Below are positions 1 through 8,859 of a DNA stretch of 52,578 nucleotides, piece by piece (the stretch's first letter is position 1; every line of letters starts with the position of its first letter). Source of the DNA: a virus. Position numbers and translations under genes: made by a program. The stretch spans positions 1 to 52,578 of IMG/VR virus record IMGVR_UViG_3300025141_014116, one strand, 5' to 3'. Under the pieces are notes generated by a model. The model was not told the DNA's origin, did not search any database, and worked only from the letters and a program-made list of their open reading frames with translations.

Positions 1-34
1 TCATTGTTGGTCCGGTAGCCGGTCCCCAACACAT
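1..34 (-). CDS. Start of a gene running off the window (partial)
   Basis: The minus strand has an ATG at 34-32 that overlaps the TAA stop of the RuvC-like gene as TAATG, the same coupling used at many other junctions here. The eleven visible codons read MCWGPATGPTM with no stop before the window edge. Short proteins beginning MCW are, from memory, common among virion or structural proteins of T4-like marine phages, but eleven residues are too few to assign anything. The call rests on the overlap architecture and the open frame. Confidence 0.45.
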   Translation of the reverse strand, partial: MCWGPATGPTM

Positions 35-573
35 TAGTCAGTATCTTTAGCTTCTTCTCTTTCACGGATCCAACCTGCCTTTGCTATCACATAGCTATCC
101 GACCGGTCGGTATAACCAGCCTTTGGATTTCCATGTCTAGTGTATTCTACCTCAAAGCTGGGCACATTGTCAACAACAAACTGCAAAGAGACCTTTTTCG
201 CTTTCTGCCCCTTTGGAATCTTAATCCCTACAGCTTTGCGCGCGCTGGTAGCAGCCAGATATTTGGGATCGGTATCAAACAAATCACTACAGATCCATGA
301 TAGTACACCGTTAAATCGCGACAAGAGAGAAAGAGTTTGAGCGGAAGAGAAGCCAGAACGAAAAGATTGCAGTGACTGTTCAATATAAATCTTCTTTATC
401 CATGATTTCGACTCTTTATCGATCGCCACAAGTGCATCGCGGGCTACACGAGCCTTGTCGAAAAAATCTTTATGCTTTCGTAAATCTATATGTCCGATCT
501 TTTCTATTTCTCCATCATCATTCAGGAGAGTATAGCCAGTTATACTGGTTGAGATGTCTAAGCCTAATATCAT
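34..573 (-). CDS. RuvC-like Holliday junction resolvase / RNase H-fold nuclease
   Basis: A 179-aa protein with the layout of RuvC-family endonucleases. The first beta strand is MILGLDIS with Asp6. A second acidic residue is Glu65 in IYIEQS, and an acidic pair Asp156/Asp159 in TDRSDS opens a C-terminal helix. These match the D-E-DD metal ligands of the RNase H-fold superfamily, and the length is close to bacterial RuvC (about 170 aa). The likely role is cutting branched DNA during replication, recombination or before packaging. It starts at 573, overlapping the stop of the upstream DUF2061 gene by one base, so the two are probably translationally coupled. A related RNase H-fold nuclease with a different substrate cannot be excluded. 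Confidence 0.8.
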   Translation of the reverse strand: MILGLDISTSITGYTLLNDDGEIEKIGHIDLRKHKDFFDKARVARDALVAIDKESKSWIKKIYIEQSLQSFRSGFSSAQTLSLLSRFNGVLSWICSDLFDTDPKYLAATSARKAVGIKIPKGQKAKKVSLQFVVDNVPSFEVEYTRHGNPKAGYTDRSDSYVIAKAGWIREREEAKDTD

Positions 574-791
574 TATTTCCTCTTTACGCCAAAATCAATT
601 TTATACCAAGCGCGTTCGTGTAAGTAATATAATATCATTTTTGTCAATACTTCTAAAGACCCGATTGTGAGCCCTATACGGGGGTCGCCTGACACCATCC
701 ATCCCAAGGCCACAGTATCTAACGTTCCAACAACGCGCCAAGTAATAGCCTTAAAGATATGCCGAAGGCGATTAATACGGGGCTTTGTCAT
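573..791 (-). CDS. DUF2061 family small membrane protein
   Basis: A 72-aa protein carrying the hallmarks of DUF2061: KAITWRVVGTLDTVALGW near the N-terminus, then a segment with EVLTKMILYYLHERAW. Hydrophobic stretches at about residues 17-35 and 38-56 suggest two membrane helices, with a basic N-terminus (KPRINRLRH) likely cytoplasmic. The family is found in bacteria and in many large marine phages, and its biochemical role is unknown. It lies 2 nt downstream of the coiled-coil gene and overlaps the next gene by one base. It is small enough to raise the question of a lysis role, but nothing in the sequence supports calling it a holin. Confidence 0.85.
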   Translation of the reverse strand: MTKPRINRLRHIFKAITWRVVGTLDTVALGWMVSGDPRIGLTIGSLEVLTKMILYYLHERAWYKIDFGVKRK

Positions 792-793
792 TC

Positions 794-991
794 CTATAAT
801 TTTTCATTCATGGCCCATTTAGCTGAATGTGCAAAAACATATCCATGTTCGGGATGGTCGGCGAGTACGGCGTCAGCTCGGCGGAGTGCTGTTTGCAGTG
901 TATCCACTAGGGCGCGCAGGTCCCCTATTTGTTTTTCCATATCCCTATTTTTTTTACGCGCGATTGTGTCGAGTGTTGAATCGGTTGTCAT
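794..991 (-). CDS. Small hypothetical protein with coiled coil
   Basis: A 65-aa protein I do not recognise. Residues about 15-45 form a charged heptad-like helix (MEKQIGDLRALVDTLQTALR) likely to be a coiled coil. A short His/Tyr-containing tail (DHPEHGYVFAHSAKW) follows. There is no signal peptide or membrane segment. Its ATG overlaps the stop of the 447-aa structural gene by one base, so it is translated as part of the tail operon. Its place at the operon end suggests an accessory or scaffold-type role, but this is inference. Confidence 0.6.
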   Translation of the reverse strand: MTTDSTLDTIARKKNRDMEKQIGDLRALVDTLQTALRRADAVLADHPEHGYVFAHSAKWAMNEKL

Positions 992-2334
992 TAGTAATCT
1001 AATTTCAATTTAAAAGTAAGCTCTCTCTCTTCTAGCTTTTTCACCGGTTTTGCAACCTTAGCAACTCCAATTAAGTTTTTATCAATGTCATACAGGCCGA
1101 TCGTAGTAATATAAGTTATCTTTTGAAATGATCCTGTGGGATCTGCGTACGCCGAACTAACCGTGTTTTTGATGTCTGCATTAAAATTTTGTTTATAAGA
1201 AAGTGAGGAGGTCGTCATTGCTAACGGTGTGGTGTAGTCCCGATATGTTATATTATTTGAATGATTTAATTGATTCTTGGGAGCTGTTATAAAATACATC
1301 TGTGTTGGGATCTTGTTCGACCCGCTATAATTTAATAGACAACTAGAAGAAATAGCGTGAGGCGCAGACGCAGAGATAGTTTGTGCAAAATTAACCCATG
1401 CAGGATAATTGCGATTAGTTCCATAGCTTTCAGTATGAGATCCGCTCGAAAGATCCCAAGAGCCAGTAAGTATAATAAACCCCTCATTATATAAAATTAT
1501 TCCTGCGGTACTTCCCGAGCCGACCGAATTACGGGGCGCTGTTTGAATTAAGTCGCCGTTATAGTTGATATCTTGAAGGCGCCCTACAAGAGTGCCGGTC
1601 ACATAGAACCGAAGATCGGTGCTCCCTTTATTAATACTATCACCATAAAAAATTGAGGGGATCGATACTAGTCCAACGTCAATTGAGCCGGGATCTGAGC
1701 CAGAAGCTCCCAAATTTCTAGCAGAGGAGGAGAAAGCATAATTAGTATTTAAAATTTGATAATAATTTAGTGTGTTTTTAAGTGCATAAAGATATGTAAC
1801 GTTTCCCGTCACTGGGGTGCTTGGTCCCGGCGGAACGCCGTCATCTGATTTAACAAACCTAGCAAAGCTTGCAGAATAATAATATTTTTGAAGTGATGAG
1901 CTAAGCGGCTGATATGAATATAAGACATCTCCAATATTCTTGGCGTTGTACTCCGCGTTCGACACGGATCTAAAATTGATACGCGTGCCATTTTTCACCA
2001 AAAAGGTGGCGTAATGTGGATTGGGGCCCACGTAATACGATGTAGGATCTGTGCCTGCTGCAACTGCTAGAGCAAAAGGATCTAGAGCTTGACCCGTCGT
2101 AGCAGAAGAGCTTGCTAGGGCAAAATCAAGTGTGCCGCTGCGATCAACATCCTGTTCATACAGGCTGATGTGGCCAGGAGGGACCCCTAAGATTCTAGAA
2201 GAAAAGGCCCCACTAATAGGCGCTTGGTTGTTATAGTACGACTCACCAGCATAAAAGACAAACGACGCCCTAGGAAAGGTCCCTACAACATTGATTATTT
2301 TGTCAGTGTTTTTAAGCTTGTAAAGATGCGGCAT
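991..2334 (-). CDS. Tail/virion structural protein, C-terminally related to its upstream neighbour
   Basis: A 447-aa protein rich in Ser, Tyr, Asn and Gly, typical of beta-rich fibre or baseplate-decorating proteins. It opens MPHLYKLKNTDKIINVVGTF and ends in KLKLDY. The C-terminal part (GIILYNEGFIILTGSWDLS, then ITTIGLYDIDKNLIGVAKVA) aligns by eye with the end of the 367-aa protein encoded directly upstream, so the two are probably paralogs sharing a C-terminal module. I recall similar proteins among uncharacterised virion proteins of marine T4-like phages. It has no catalytic motif. It sits 9 nt from its neighbour in a continuous tail operon. Confidence 0.7.
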   Translation of the reverse strand: MPHLYKLKNTDKIINVVGTFPRASFVFYAGESYYNNQAPISGAFSSRILGVPPGHISLYEQDVDRSGTLDFALASSSATTGQALDPFALAVAAGTDPTSYYVGPNPHYATFLVKNGTRINFRSVSNAEYNAKNIGDVLYSYQPLSSSLQKYYYSASFARFVKSDDGVPPGPSTPVTGNVTYLYALKNTLNYYQILNTNYAFSSSARNLGASGSDPGSIDVGLVSIPSIFYGDSINKGSTDLRFYVTGTLVGRLQDINYNGDLIQTAPRNSVGSGSTAGIILYNEGFIILTGSWDLSSGSHTESYGTNRNYPAWVNFAQTISASAPHAISSSCLLNYSGSNKIPTQMYFITAPKNQLNHSNNITYRDYTTPLAMTTSSLSYKQNFNADIKNTVSSAYADPTGSFQKITYITTIGLYDIDKNLIGVAKVAKPVKKLEERELTFKLKLDY

Positions 2335-2343
2335 TGCATTGGT

Positions 2344-3447
2344 TTAATAGTCTAGTCTAACACGAAACACCACTTCATCAGTCTTATTTTTCTCCACCGG
2401 GGTGCTACAAGCGAAAGTTGCCATGCATACCTTATTGGCATTGTAGAGGCCGCCGCCGGTAATATAGGCCCGGGCCATCGAGGTAGCAGAGGTCTTAACA
2501 CGAATTTGGCTGGCACTCAAATAAGTTGGATTACTTGAATAATTAAATTCATTGAAGTGAGCCCTACAATAATATATTGTTGAATTAATCTGAGTGGTGT
2601 TATTAAAAGAAATATTATACAAACGATTACGCAAAGCCGAACAACATCCTGAAACAGATGCACTTACCAATAACTTGCTTACGGTCTTATAGTTATTGGT
2701 GCCGCCGCCGGCTCCATTGTTGCCAATATAATTATCAGCGCCGGGGGTTGCGGGTACGTTGGATCCGGGGTCGCCCGGTTTTGGGAAGATACTGGCTGTC
2801 AGCACACATAAGCCTGTCTGATAAAAGATAAGACCCACACCAGATCCTGCAATAGCTGCAGAACCGGAGTACAGAATAGCATATTCGCCAACTGGTGAGT
2901 TATCTCTATACTGGCTAAGGGCTCCAAAGTCAGAAATTGTTTTTACCTTAGTGGGCGCTGCAACAGTGTTTCCCGTGAGAACTTGGATTGTAAATGACTG
3001 TTTCTGAATTTCATCCTTCGTCAGCAGTCGGGCGAAGTTAATAAAAAACACGTCTTTCATCTTTGTCCCGGTGGCGTCGCCCTTATTATCAAACTGCTTA
3101 ATATTGCCGCTAATGTCCGGATAAAGGTGAGTCAGGGCCATCTGATTGTAAATATTTAGCTTGTACTCTTCCATGTTTTTGCCGATGGAGCCCGAAAGAG
3201 AGGATTTCGGTGATATCCCCACAGTCAAATCAAAAATATGATTGGCCGACGAACTTAAGTAGGGATAATCATAAACCGACTGAAGCATTTCTTTACCAGG
3301 AACGTAGTCTTTTATGTTGGTGGTAAATACGGAAGCTTCGCTGTATGTACCGGAGGCGATTGTTCCCGTAACGGGTACCGTCTCGTGGAGGAAGTCCTCC
3401 ACCATATTAATATCATTGGGTCCAAGTTGTTTATAAGTGCTGGCCAT
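2344..3447 (-). CDS. Tail/virion structural protein, paralog of the 447-aa neighbour
   Basis: A 367-aa protein opening MASTYKQLGPNDINMVEDFL and ending VVFRVRLDY. The N-terminal half contains YDYPYLSSSANHIFDLTVG and a segment with KDVFFINFARLL, a pattern I recognise from virion structural proteins of large marine phages. The C-terminal part carries GLIFYQTGLCVLTASIF and ITGGGLYNANKVCMATFACS, which match the ends of the protein encoded just downstream. It is beta-rich, low in charge and without an enzymatic motif, consistent with a fibre or baseplate component. The start at 3447 follows a purine-rich stretch (minus-strand ATAGGAGTAGAAA), a good ribosome binding site. Confidence 0.72.
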   Translation of the reverse strand: MASTYKQLGPNDINMVEDFLHETVPVTGTIASGTYSEASVFTTNIKDYVPGKEMLQSVYDYPYLSSSANHIFDLTVGISPKSSLSGSIGKNMEEYKLNIYNQMALTHLYPDISGNIKQFDNKGDATGTKMKDVFFINFARLLTKDEIQKQSFTIQVLTGNTVAAPTKVKTISDFGALSQYRDNSPVGEYAILYSGSAAIAGSGVGLIFYQTGLCVLTASIFPKPGDPGSNVPATPGADNYIGNNGAGGGTNNYKTVSKLLVSASVSGCCSALRNRLYNISFNNTTQINSTIYYCRAHFNEFNYSSNPTYLSASQIRVKTSATSMARAYITGGGLYNANKVCMATFACSTPVEKNKTDEVVFRVRLDY

Positions 3448-3461
3448 TTTCTACTCCTATT

Positions 3462-4430
3462 CTATACAATCGCTTTTACATACCGGACTGGAACATCTAT
3501 CCTATACCCGGTTGTCTGCCCAGAAACACTAATCATACTATCCAGATAATAATAAGACGACATGCTGCCAATATTGTCTCCAGAAGATACTGTGTTTCCT
3601 AGCTTAGTAAATAGCTCGTTATTGCTTCGAAGGTCCATAGAAGCATTCAGTTTAAACTTAATTCTCGCACCAAATGCGCCGGCGACTGCCTTATAGGGAG
3701 GATCCGGCGACAAAGCTGACGACTGGAGAAACTGGGGCGATGACGACACGTACTGACCATCGGTTTGATCCGTAAAGACATAAGTGGCAATATGATTGTC
3801 ATCTGTGAAGGACCACTGTGCTGCGCGTCCTCCGGTGTGGCCTTGACCACTCGTCTCTGCAGAGAATGGTGAACCTAGGCGCGCATCTGCGCGCACTACA
3901 AATTGAGTTTCGCGAAGCTGGGGGTTCATTGTCAAAACTTTAGCATTATCAATTCCTTGATCAAGAACAATCGCTCGCCCATCCTGTTGGCCGGGGGAGT
4001 TACCATCAAGTACACCGGCGGGGAGGCCGTTTGAGGCAGGATTGTCGCTTCCTAAAATCTTTTTAACGGTTGTGGCATCCACGGCTACGACAAAAGCCTT
4101 GTTACCAGTGGAGAGCTTAAACGGAGAAAAGCCCCCGCCGCTATATAAATTAATAACGGGCAGATAAAGCAGGTTGTCGGGAAGACCCTTGAGAAGTTTA
4201 TATTTACACCCCCCCGTGCCAAATGCTTCAGGTATGGGGGTGCGAAAGATCCCTAAACCTTTGTAGGCAGTTATCTGATTTGTCTTAAATAATTCATAAT
4301 TGATAGGATCATCACAAAACGCGAAATAGGTAATCGTGAACTCGCCAGTGCCTGTAGCACAAGCCTTCCGGCCCGCGGGGGTTAACAGGGCATCTACTAT
4401 GATGTCTCCTGAGTTATCTAAAAATGCCAT
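3462..4430 (-). CDS. Virion structural protein with AFLDNSGDI-type N-terminus
   Basis: A 322-aa protein. Its N-terminal motif MAFLDNSGDIIVDALLTPAG, then TYFAFCDDPINYELF, is one I know from structural proteins of large T4-like marine phages. A similar arrangement (LTPWGR, then YYAFFDEDI) occurs at the start of the 363-aa protein at 12174-13265, so the two share a short N-terminal module, perhaps for docking to a common partner. The rest is Gly/Ser/Pro rich without known motifs. A 38-nt gap precedes it. The minus strand there carries AAGGAAG close before the ATG, a plausible ribosome binding site, so the gene can initiate independently. Confidence 0.72.
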   Translation of the reverse strand: MAFLDNSGDIIVDALLTPAGRKACATGTGEFTITYFAFCDDPINYELFKTNQITAYKGLGIFRTPIPEAFGTGGCKYKLLKGLPDNLLYLPVINLYSGGGFSPFKLSTGNKAFVVAVDATTVKKILGSDNPASNGLPAGVLDGNSPGQQDGRAIVLDQGIDNAKVLTMNPQLRETQFVVRADARLGSPFSAETSGQGHTGGRAAQWSFTDDNHIATYVFTDQTDGQYVSSSPQFLQSSALSPDPPYKAVAGAFGARIKFKLNASMDLRSNNELFTKLGNTVSSGDNIGSMSSYYYLDSMISVSGQTTGYRIDVPVRYVKAIV

Positions 4431-4468
4431 AATATATCTTCCTTGCTTTAATAAATAGTTTTATCAAA

Positions 4469-7400
4469 CTAATTCTCCTCTGGTAATTTTGGGTTTAGCA
4501 TGGGCTGCAATTTAAACCTCAAATTCAGGTCGACCTTTCTTCCAGTGTCTTTGCTGGTTATCCTAACCTTAAACTTTTCTGTAGATGAGTTCCAGAATCC
4601 ATTCGCCGGGTCGCCCACGTAACAATCCGGGAGTTCATCTAAGAGGCCGGCCGTTGTTGCTGCCGGGTTCGTATGAGTAACTAGTGTGTGGTCTAGCGCG
4701 GCGCCGATTTCCAAGTACTTTCGGAACGATTTTTCTGGTTTTCCGAGGGGAGGGGGTACCATCGGGAAGGGCTCCGATATAAAATACATCCGGCCGTTCT
4801 CATCAATCAACTCTACTTTCATAACAGGAGTCGGATTAGATGGAAAACCACCCTTGTCGAGTACTCGGAAACAATAATAGTAAGCCCTGTTTGGCTCAAT
4901 CTCATCTACGATCGCAATGTTGGTCGACCGGAAGCCAGTGGTTGTTCTCCCTTCCAAAGCATATCTCTTGTAATCACCAAAATCTACATAACTAGAAGGG
5001 ACCCTTGTTGTTCGGAATACTTCAAAAGTGAGTCTTGCATCGTCTGTCCCATATTCTAACATACCGTCGGTCCGCTCTTGTACGGTAGCCAACTGGTCGA
5101 ACTTCGACTGGTCGGTGGCCTCAATAAGAACTGGCGGGGCCTCGAAATGATTGCTGTTTTGATTCAAAAGAATCTTCACCTTATTGTTAACCCCATAGGT
5201 GGGGAAGAAGTTAAAATCAGGTGGGGCGGGGGGCAAGTCATGAACTAGTTTGGTAGGGCTTGTCCAGTATGGCACTTCTATTAATTTTAAAGACAGCTTG
5301 TTAACCATGTGTACTGTGGCTGTGCCGGCGTCGTCCAGGTCCCAAGGCACTTGTGGGTTATATCCATGTGGGCCGTCCAAGAACTTCAGGCTCGTGACTT
5401 GCGGTATGCCGGGAGTAACGGGGGCATACTGTAGCCCAAAAAATACATTAAACGCCATGGCGGCTCCATTCGACACGACCGCGGTCGACGCGTTATAGTT
5501 AGGAAAAATGCTTGTCAAATAATTCGGGTTAAGAATATTTAGCAAATACAACGCATGCGCTTTCTGGCTCTTTGTAAGTTTGGACATCATACTCCTTTCA
5601 CCAAGAAGGAAACGACCTTCGCCGCGGACGGCGACGTTAAAGCTAGGATCACCCGAAAGTAGAGAGGGAGGGGCGCCGGGCAAGATTGTCACGTCGTCGC
5701 CCGAACTTATAAAACGCGCGATCATAAAAGGATTGAGACACCCAGCATTAAGGCCGCTGCATATGCTCCTTATACTAACGTAACGAGACCAACTTTCTCC
5801 CTCGTTGGGTGGGAAAGGGCGCGTCAAATTCGTACTTTGAAACACGCGCTGTCGAAGGACTTCGTCAGAGCACTCTAAATCTAGGACAAAGGGGTAGCCC
5901 GCAGTATAATCGGGATATGTCATCGGGGACATCATCCCGGGTTCGCCCAAATCAACTGCAACATCGCTGCTTTGAACGAAACCCACTATCGATTGGAGGG
6001 TACCTTCGGCAAGATTTGGCGAAGCTTGAAAATATTCCAGAATGTTTCCGGGCGAAGGCTCTGCGTCGCCATGATACGCCTGATTCAGGCCGGCTACAAT
6101 GCCATAGTGTTTAAGGGCGGCCCGGGCTTCGGTCTTAGTTGGTATAGGGGAAGTGTTCACCAGACCGCCTCCGAGGAGGTAGTTCTCGGTCGAGTAATCA
6201 GTCAAATTCACATTCATGAGGCTGCTGTAGTCGATGCTGGCGTCGTACGCCGTCGAGGAGGGGTCTGGTCCGGCCCACAGTGAGCCCATTTCAAGTATCG
6301 CTTCTCCAATTCGAGAAGGATAAGGCTGGATGTCCAGGGCCGGGTAGACTTGAGGATTATAATAGTTATACTCATTTCCAAAAACTAGTTTATATGCACT
6401 CACCTCATAAAAATACGAGCGTCCATATTCTACCTGACTATCAAAATATTCAAATGTCTGGCTATTTGCCGGGATATAAATATGTTGTATTGGGGTTTTG
6501 GATGCCTCATGATCTCGGCCACCGCCGGGGACTTGCTCATATTTTGTGATCTTATACGCAATTGTATCACTATAGGCCGGCTGCCCTGTCAAGAGTTGCT
6601 CAATCGTCCGGGTTGCTCCATCTTGGAGACGAGGAGGAGTCGCAGGATGGCCATTCTCCCCGTACTGAAACGAAGACTGGTCCGATGAATTAAACTTGGC
6701 TACTTCTAACAGCGTAGATAAAAAGTCTAGGTAGGTTCCTTCAAAGAGGCCTAGAAAACCGTCGCCGAAAAGAACATTTCCATTGTAGGGAGGGTCCGTG
6801 GGAAGCTGAGTGAAGTCGCGACCGATCATTAGGCCATAACCTCCAGCAATACCGCCGAGGCCCGAATCTCCGGGGGTACTGGGCGTTTGACCTATGAACC
6901 CATTAGTTCCTAGATTTAGACCATAGTGTAATCCCCCGCCTGTCCCGGCATCCGTTGAATTTTGGGTCACCTTGCCTATACCCTGCAAGAGGATGTTTCT
7001 TACATCTATGCACTTTGTAGTGGAGTACTGGCGCTGCCAATAGTCATCCCCAGCTATTTCATAATTATCGTTACCATTAAATACGGGAGCCTCGCCTCCT
7101 AGAATCGGCTTGTTGATATGTTCTCCCGCATCTGTCGTCATGCCGTGTTGCGTGGTCCACGAAGTCATAGACATGGTATGATAAAGTTGAGCTTTATAGG
7201 GAGGTGATGAACCAGCGGCGAGGGCGCCGGCGGTCCCTCCGTGGAGCCCAACCACACCAGTGTGCCATTCGGTGTCGTTGATCTCTGCGGCGATATTTGC
7301 TTTCATTATTTCGAACAGAAAATAATCATAAAACGCTTCACGCATAGTTGTTTCGCGGCCGGTGCCGGGCGTCGCGGCGCTGGGGCCGGCGACGTCGGAG

Positions 7401-8857
7401 TACTCCTGGGCTACTTCACTAGTCGGCAAATCACTGATAGTGAGGGCTAGCCCGTAAGGCATAATATGAGTCTGACTATTCATAGCGTTCATGGTGTTCT
7501 TTGCCGCAACAGATAACCCAACGTGTTTCATAATAATTTTAATACGATCTCGCTCAGCTAGCCCGAGCGCGGAGTTGGGGCCCAATACATACTCAGAAAA
7601 TAAATTAATATAATTTTCTGGGCTCTGCGGGGCGCCGGCGACCTTCTCGGCATATATTATAGTTCGGCCGGTGGACGGTTCTTCCAGAGGTATGGCATCG
7701 AAATATCCGAATATGTTCCTCATCGTTGCTGCTGATGCTTCTGAGGAATAAAGACCGTACGGGATGCTCGGGGCAGGAGAATATATATAGTTACCTAGGG
7801 TTTCGGTTTCTAAGATACTACATAGCCCATAATAATTGGGTAACAAGAGTGGAGAATCATACATGGTTGACCCTAAACCCGGGTACTCCATCCTAGAATT
7901 ATAATAATTATAGTGACAAGACACCTGGACAGTCCCCTCTTTCGGAAAGATCCCCTCTGTAGCAAATGCGTGATCCCAAAATGCCTTTTGGGCAGATGTC
8001 ATTGATGAGGCCATAAATCCGCCAAAAACAATAGGCCCGAGAAGTCCGGGCATGCCAGAATTAGCCTGGGGTATTCCTGCTAGGCGCGGGTCTGCTGATC
8101 CCAGCACATATGTCTTCCACGTGTTATACATAGGATGATCAAATAACTCCCCAAACGTCGGCTCCACATTACTATTTGCAGCAATTTGATCCCATTGGTT
8201 AGCATTACCAGTTAAATATATCTCGCCTATCTGGCGGCCCGGGGGTAAACGGAAGGTTGGGGCCGCGATATTCTGCCCCGGCAACAGTAAATTTTCATAT
8301 GTTCCGTCCTCTCCGGGAATTGGTGCATTTAGGGGCCGGGGGCCACGATCAAATTCCCAATCTTCATTTGCCGGAAAGCCGCCGGCGGTGGCTTCATAGA
8401 GCTGGCCCGGCATATCGCTGGAGCAAAATACCATCCAATGAGGGGGATTGGCTGCGGCATATCCCCCGGGGTAAACAGAATCGAGTTCTTCGGTCAAGGG
8501 CGCGGTTTCGATTTTGTAAATCGAAGCGCCGGCGAAAAGATCGGTCGGAGGAACGGCGCCGGGGTTGTCGACAATTTGATGGGGCTCCTCATTAAGGTAT
8601 AAGTAAGAATAGTTGCCCAGAGTAGCGCGGCTGGTGCCATCTTTAAAGCTGTAGTAACGCCCGAGGGAGCGACGAAAATAATCTATAGTATCCATATCGC
8701 GCTCACTACTTGGGTTATACGTTTTTCCCGGTGCAGTGACGGCAGGATGGGCGCGTTCTTCCGAGGCGGGCCCGACGCGATATCCTTTTCTGCGATAATA
8801 CTTAGACGGGAGGCCAGCTTGGTATCGCCTATCTACATATTGTATTTTATACCCCAT
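4469..8857 (-). CDS. Giant tail/baseplate structural protein (1462 aa) with fibronectin-like segments
   Basis: A 1462-aa protein, hydrophilic and rich in Pro, Gly, Tyr and Ser, with no signal peptide. Two segments look like fibronectin type III-like beta sandwiches. The first is at about residues 765-830 (AYKITKYEQ, then a strand ending YGRSYFYEVSAYKL). The second is at about 1270-1350 (LTFEVFRTTRVPSSYVDFG, then EPNRAYYYCFRVLDKGG). Such paired Tyr-rich strands are typical of extracellular virion modules. The C-terminus returns to a charged beta-rich segment (EKFKVRITSKDTGRKVDLN). The N-terminus is basic (YVDRRYQ, KYYRRKGYRVG). It lies two bases from the 1104-aa gene. It is probably a tail fibre or baseplate-periphery protein; the exact position is unknown. 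Confidence 0.7.
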   Translation of the reverse strand: MGYKIQYVDRRYQAGLPSKYYRRKGYRVGPASEERAHPAVTAPGKTYNPSSERDMDTIDYFRRSLGRYYSFKDGTSRATLGNYSYLYLNEEPHQIVDNPGAVPPTDLFAGASIYKIETAPLTEELDSVYPGGYAAANPPHWMVFCSSDMPGQLYEATAGGFPANEDWEFDRGPRPLNAPIPGEDGTYENLLLPGQNIAAPTFRLPPGRQIGEIYLTGNANQWDQIAANSNVEPTFGELFDHPMYNTWKTYVLGSADPRLAGIPQANSGMPGLLGPIVFGGFMASSMTSAQKAFWDHAFATEGIFPKEGTVQVSCHYNYYNSRMEYPGLGSTMYDSPLLLPNYYGLCSILETETLGNYIYSPAPSIPYGLYSSEASAATMRNIFGYFDAIPLEEPSTGRTIIYAEKVAGAPQSPENYINLFSEYVLGPNSALGLAERDRIKIIMKHVGLSVAAKNTMNAMNSQTHIMPYGLALTISDLPTSEVAQEYSDVAGPSAATPGTGRETTMREAFYDYFLFEIMKANIAAEINDTEWHTGVVGLHGGTAGALAAGSSPPYKAQLYHTMSMTSWTTQHGMTTDAGEHINKPILGGEAPVFNGNDNYEIAGDDYWQRQYSTTKCIDVRNILLQGIGKVTQNSTDAGTGGGLHYGLNLGTNGFIGQTPSTPGDSGLGGIAGGYGLMIGRDFTQLPTDPPYNGNVLFGDGFLGLFEGTYLDFLSTLLEVAKFNSSDQSSFQYGENGHPATPPRLQDGATRTIEQLLTGQPAYSDTIAYKITKYEQVPGGGRDHEASKTPIQHIYIPANSQTFEYFDSQVEYGRSYFYEVSAYKLVFGNEYNYYNPQVYPALDIQPYPSRIGEAILEMGSLWAGPDPSSTAYDASIDYSSLMNVNLTDYSTENYLLGGGLVNTSPIPTKTEARAALKHYGIVAGLNQAYHGDAEPSPGNILEYFQASPNLAEGTLQSIVGFVQSSDVAVDLGEPGMMSPMTYPDYTAGYPFVLDLECSDEVLRQRVFQSTNLTRPFPPNEGESWSRYVSIRSICSGLNAGCLNPFMIARFISSGDDVTILPGAPPSLLSGDPSFNVAVRGEGRFLLGERSMMSKLTKSQKAHALYLLNILNPNYLTSIFPNYNASTAVVSNGAAMAFNVFFGLQYAPVTPGIPQVTSLKFLDGPHGYNPQVPWDLDDAGTATVHMVNKLSLKLIEVPYWTSPTKLVHDLPPAPPDFNFFPTYGVNNKVKILLNQNSNHFEAPPVLIEATDQSKFDQLATVQERTDGMLEYGTDDARLTFEVFRTTRVPSSYVDFGDYKRYALEGRTTTGFRSTNIAIVDEIEPNRAYYYCFRVLDKGGFPSNPTPVMKVELIDENGRMYFISEPFPMVPPPLGKPEKSFRKYLEIGAALDHTLVTHTNPAATTAGLLDELPDCYVGDPANGFWNSSTEKFKVRITSKDTGRKVDLNLRFKLQPMLNPKLPEEN

Positions 8858-8859
8858 CT

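Noticed and set aside
573-791. Holin call for the DUF2061 protein
   Set aside because: Two membrane helices and small size are not enough; the DUF2061 signature is clear and its role is unknown.
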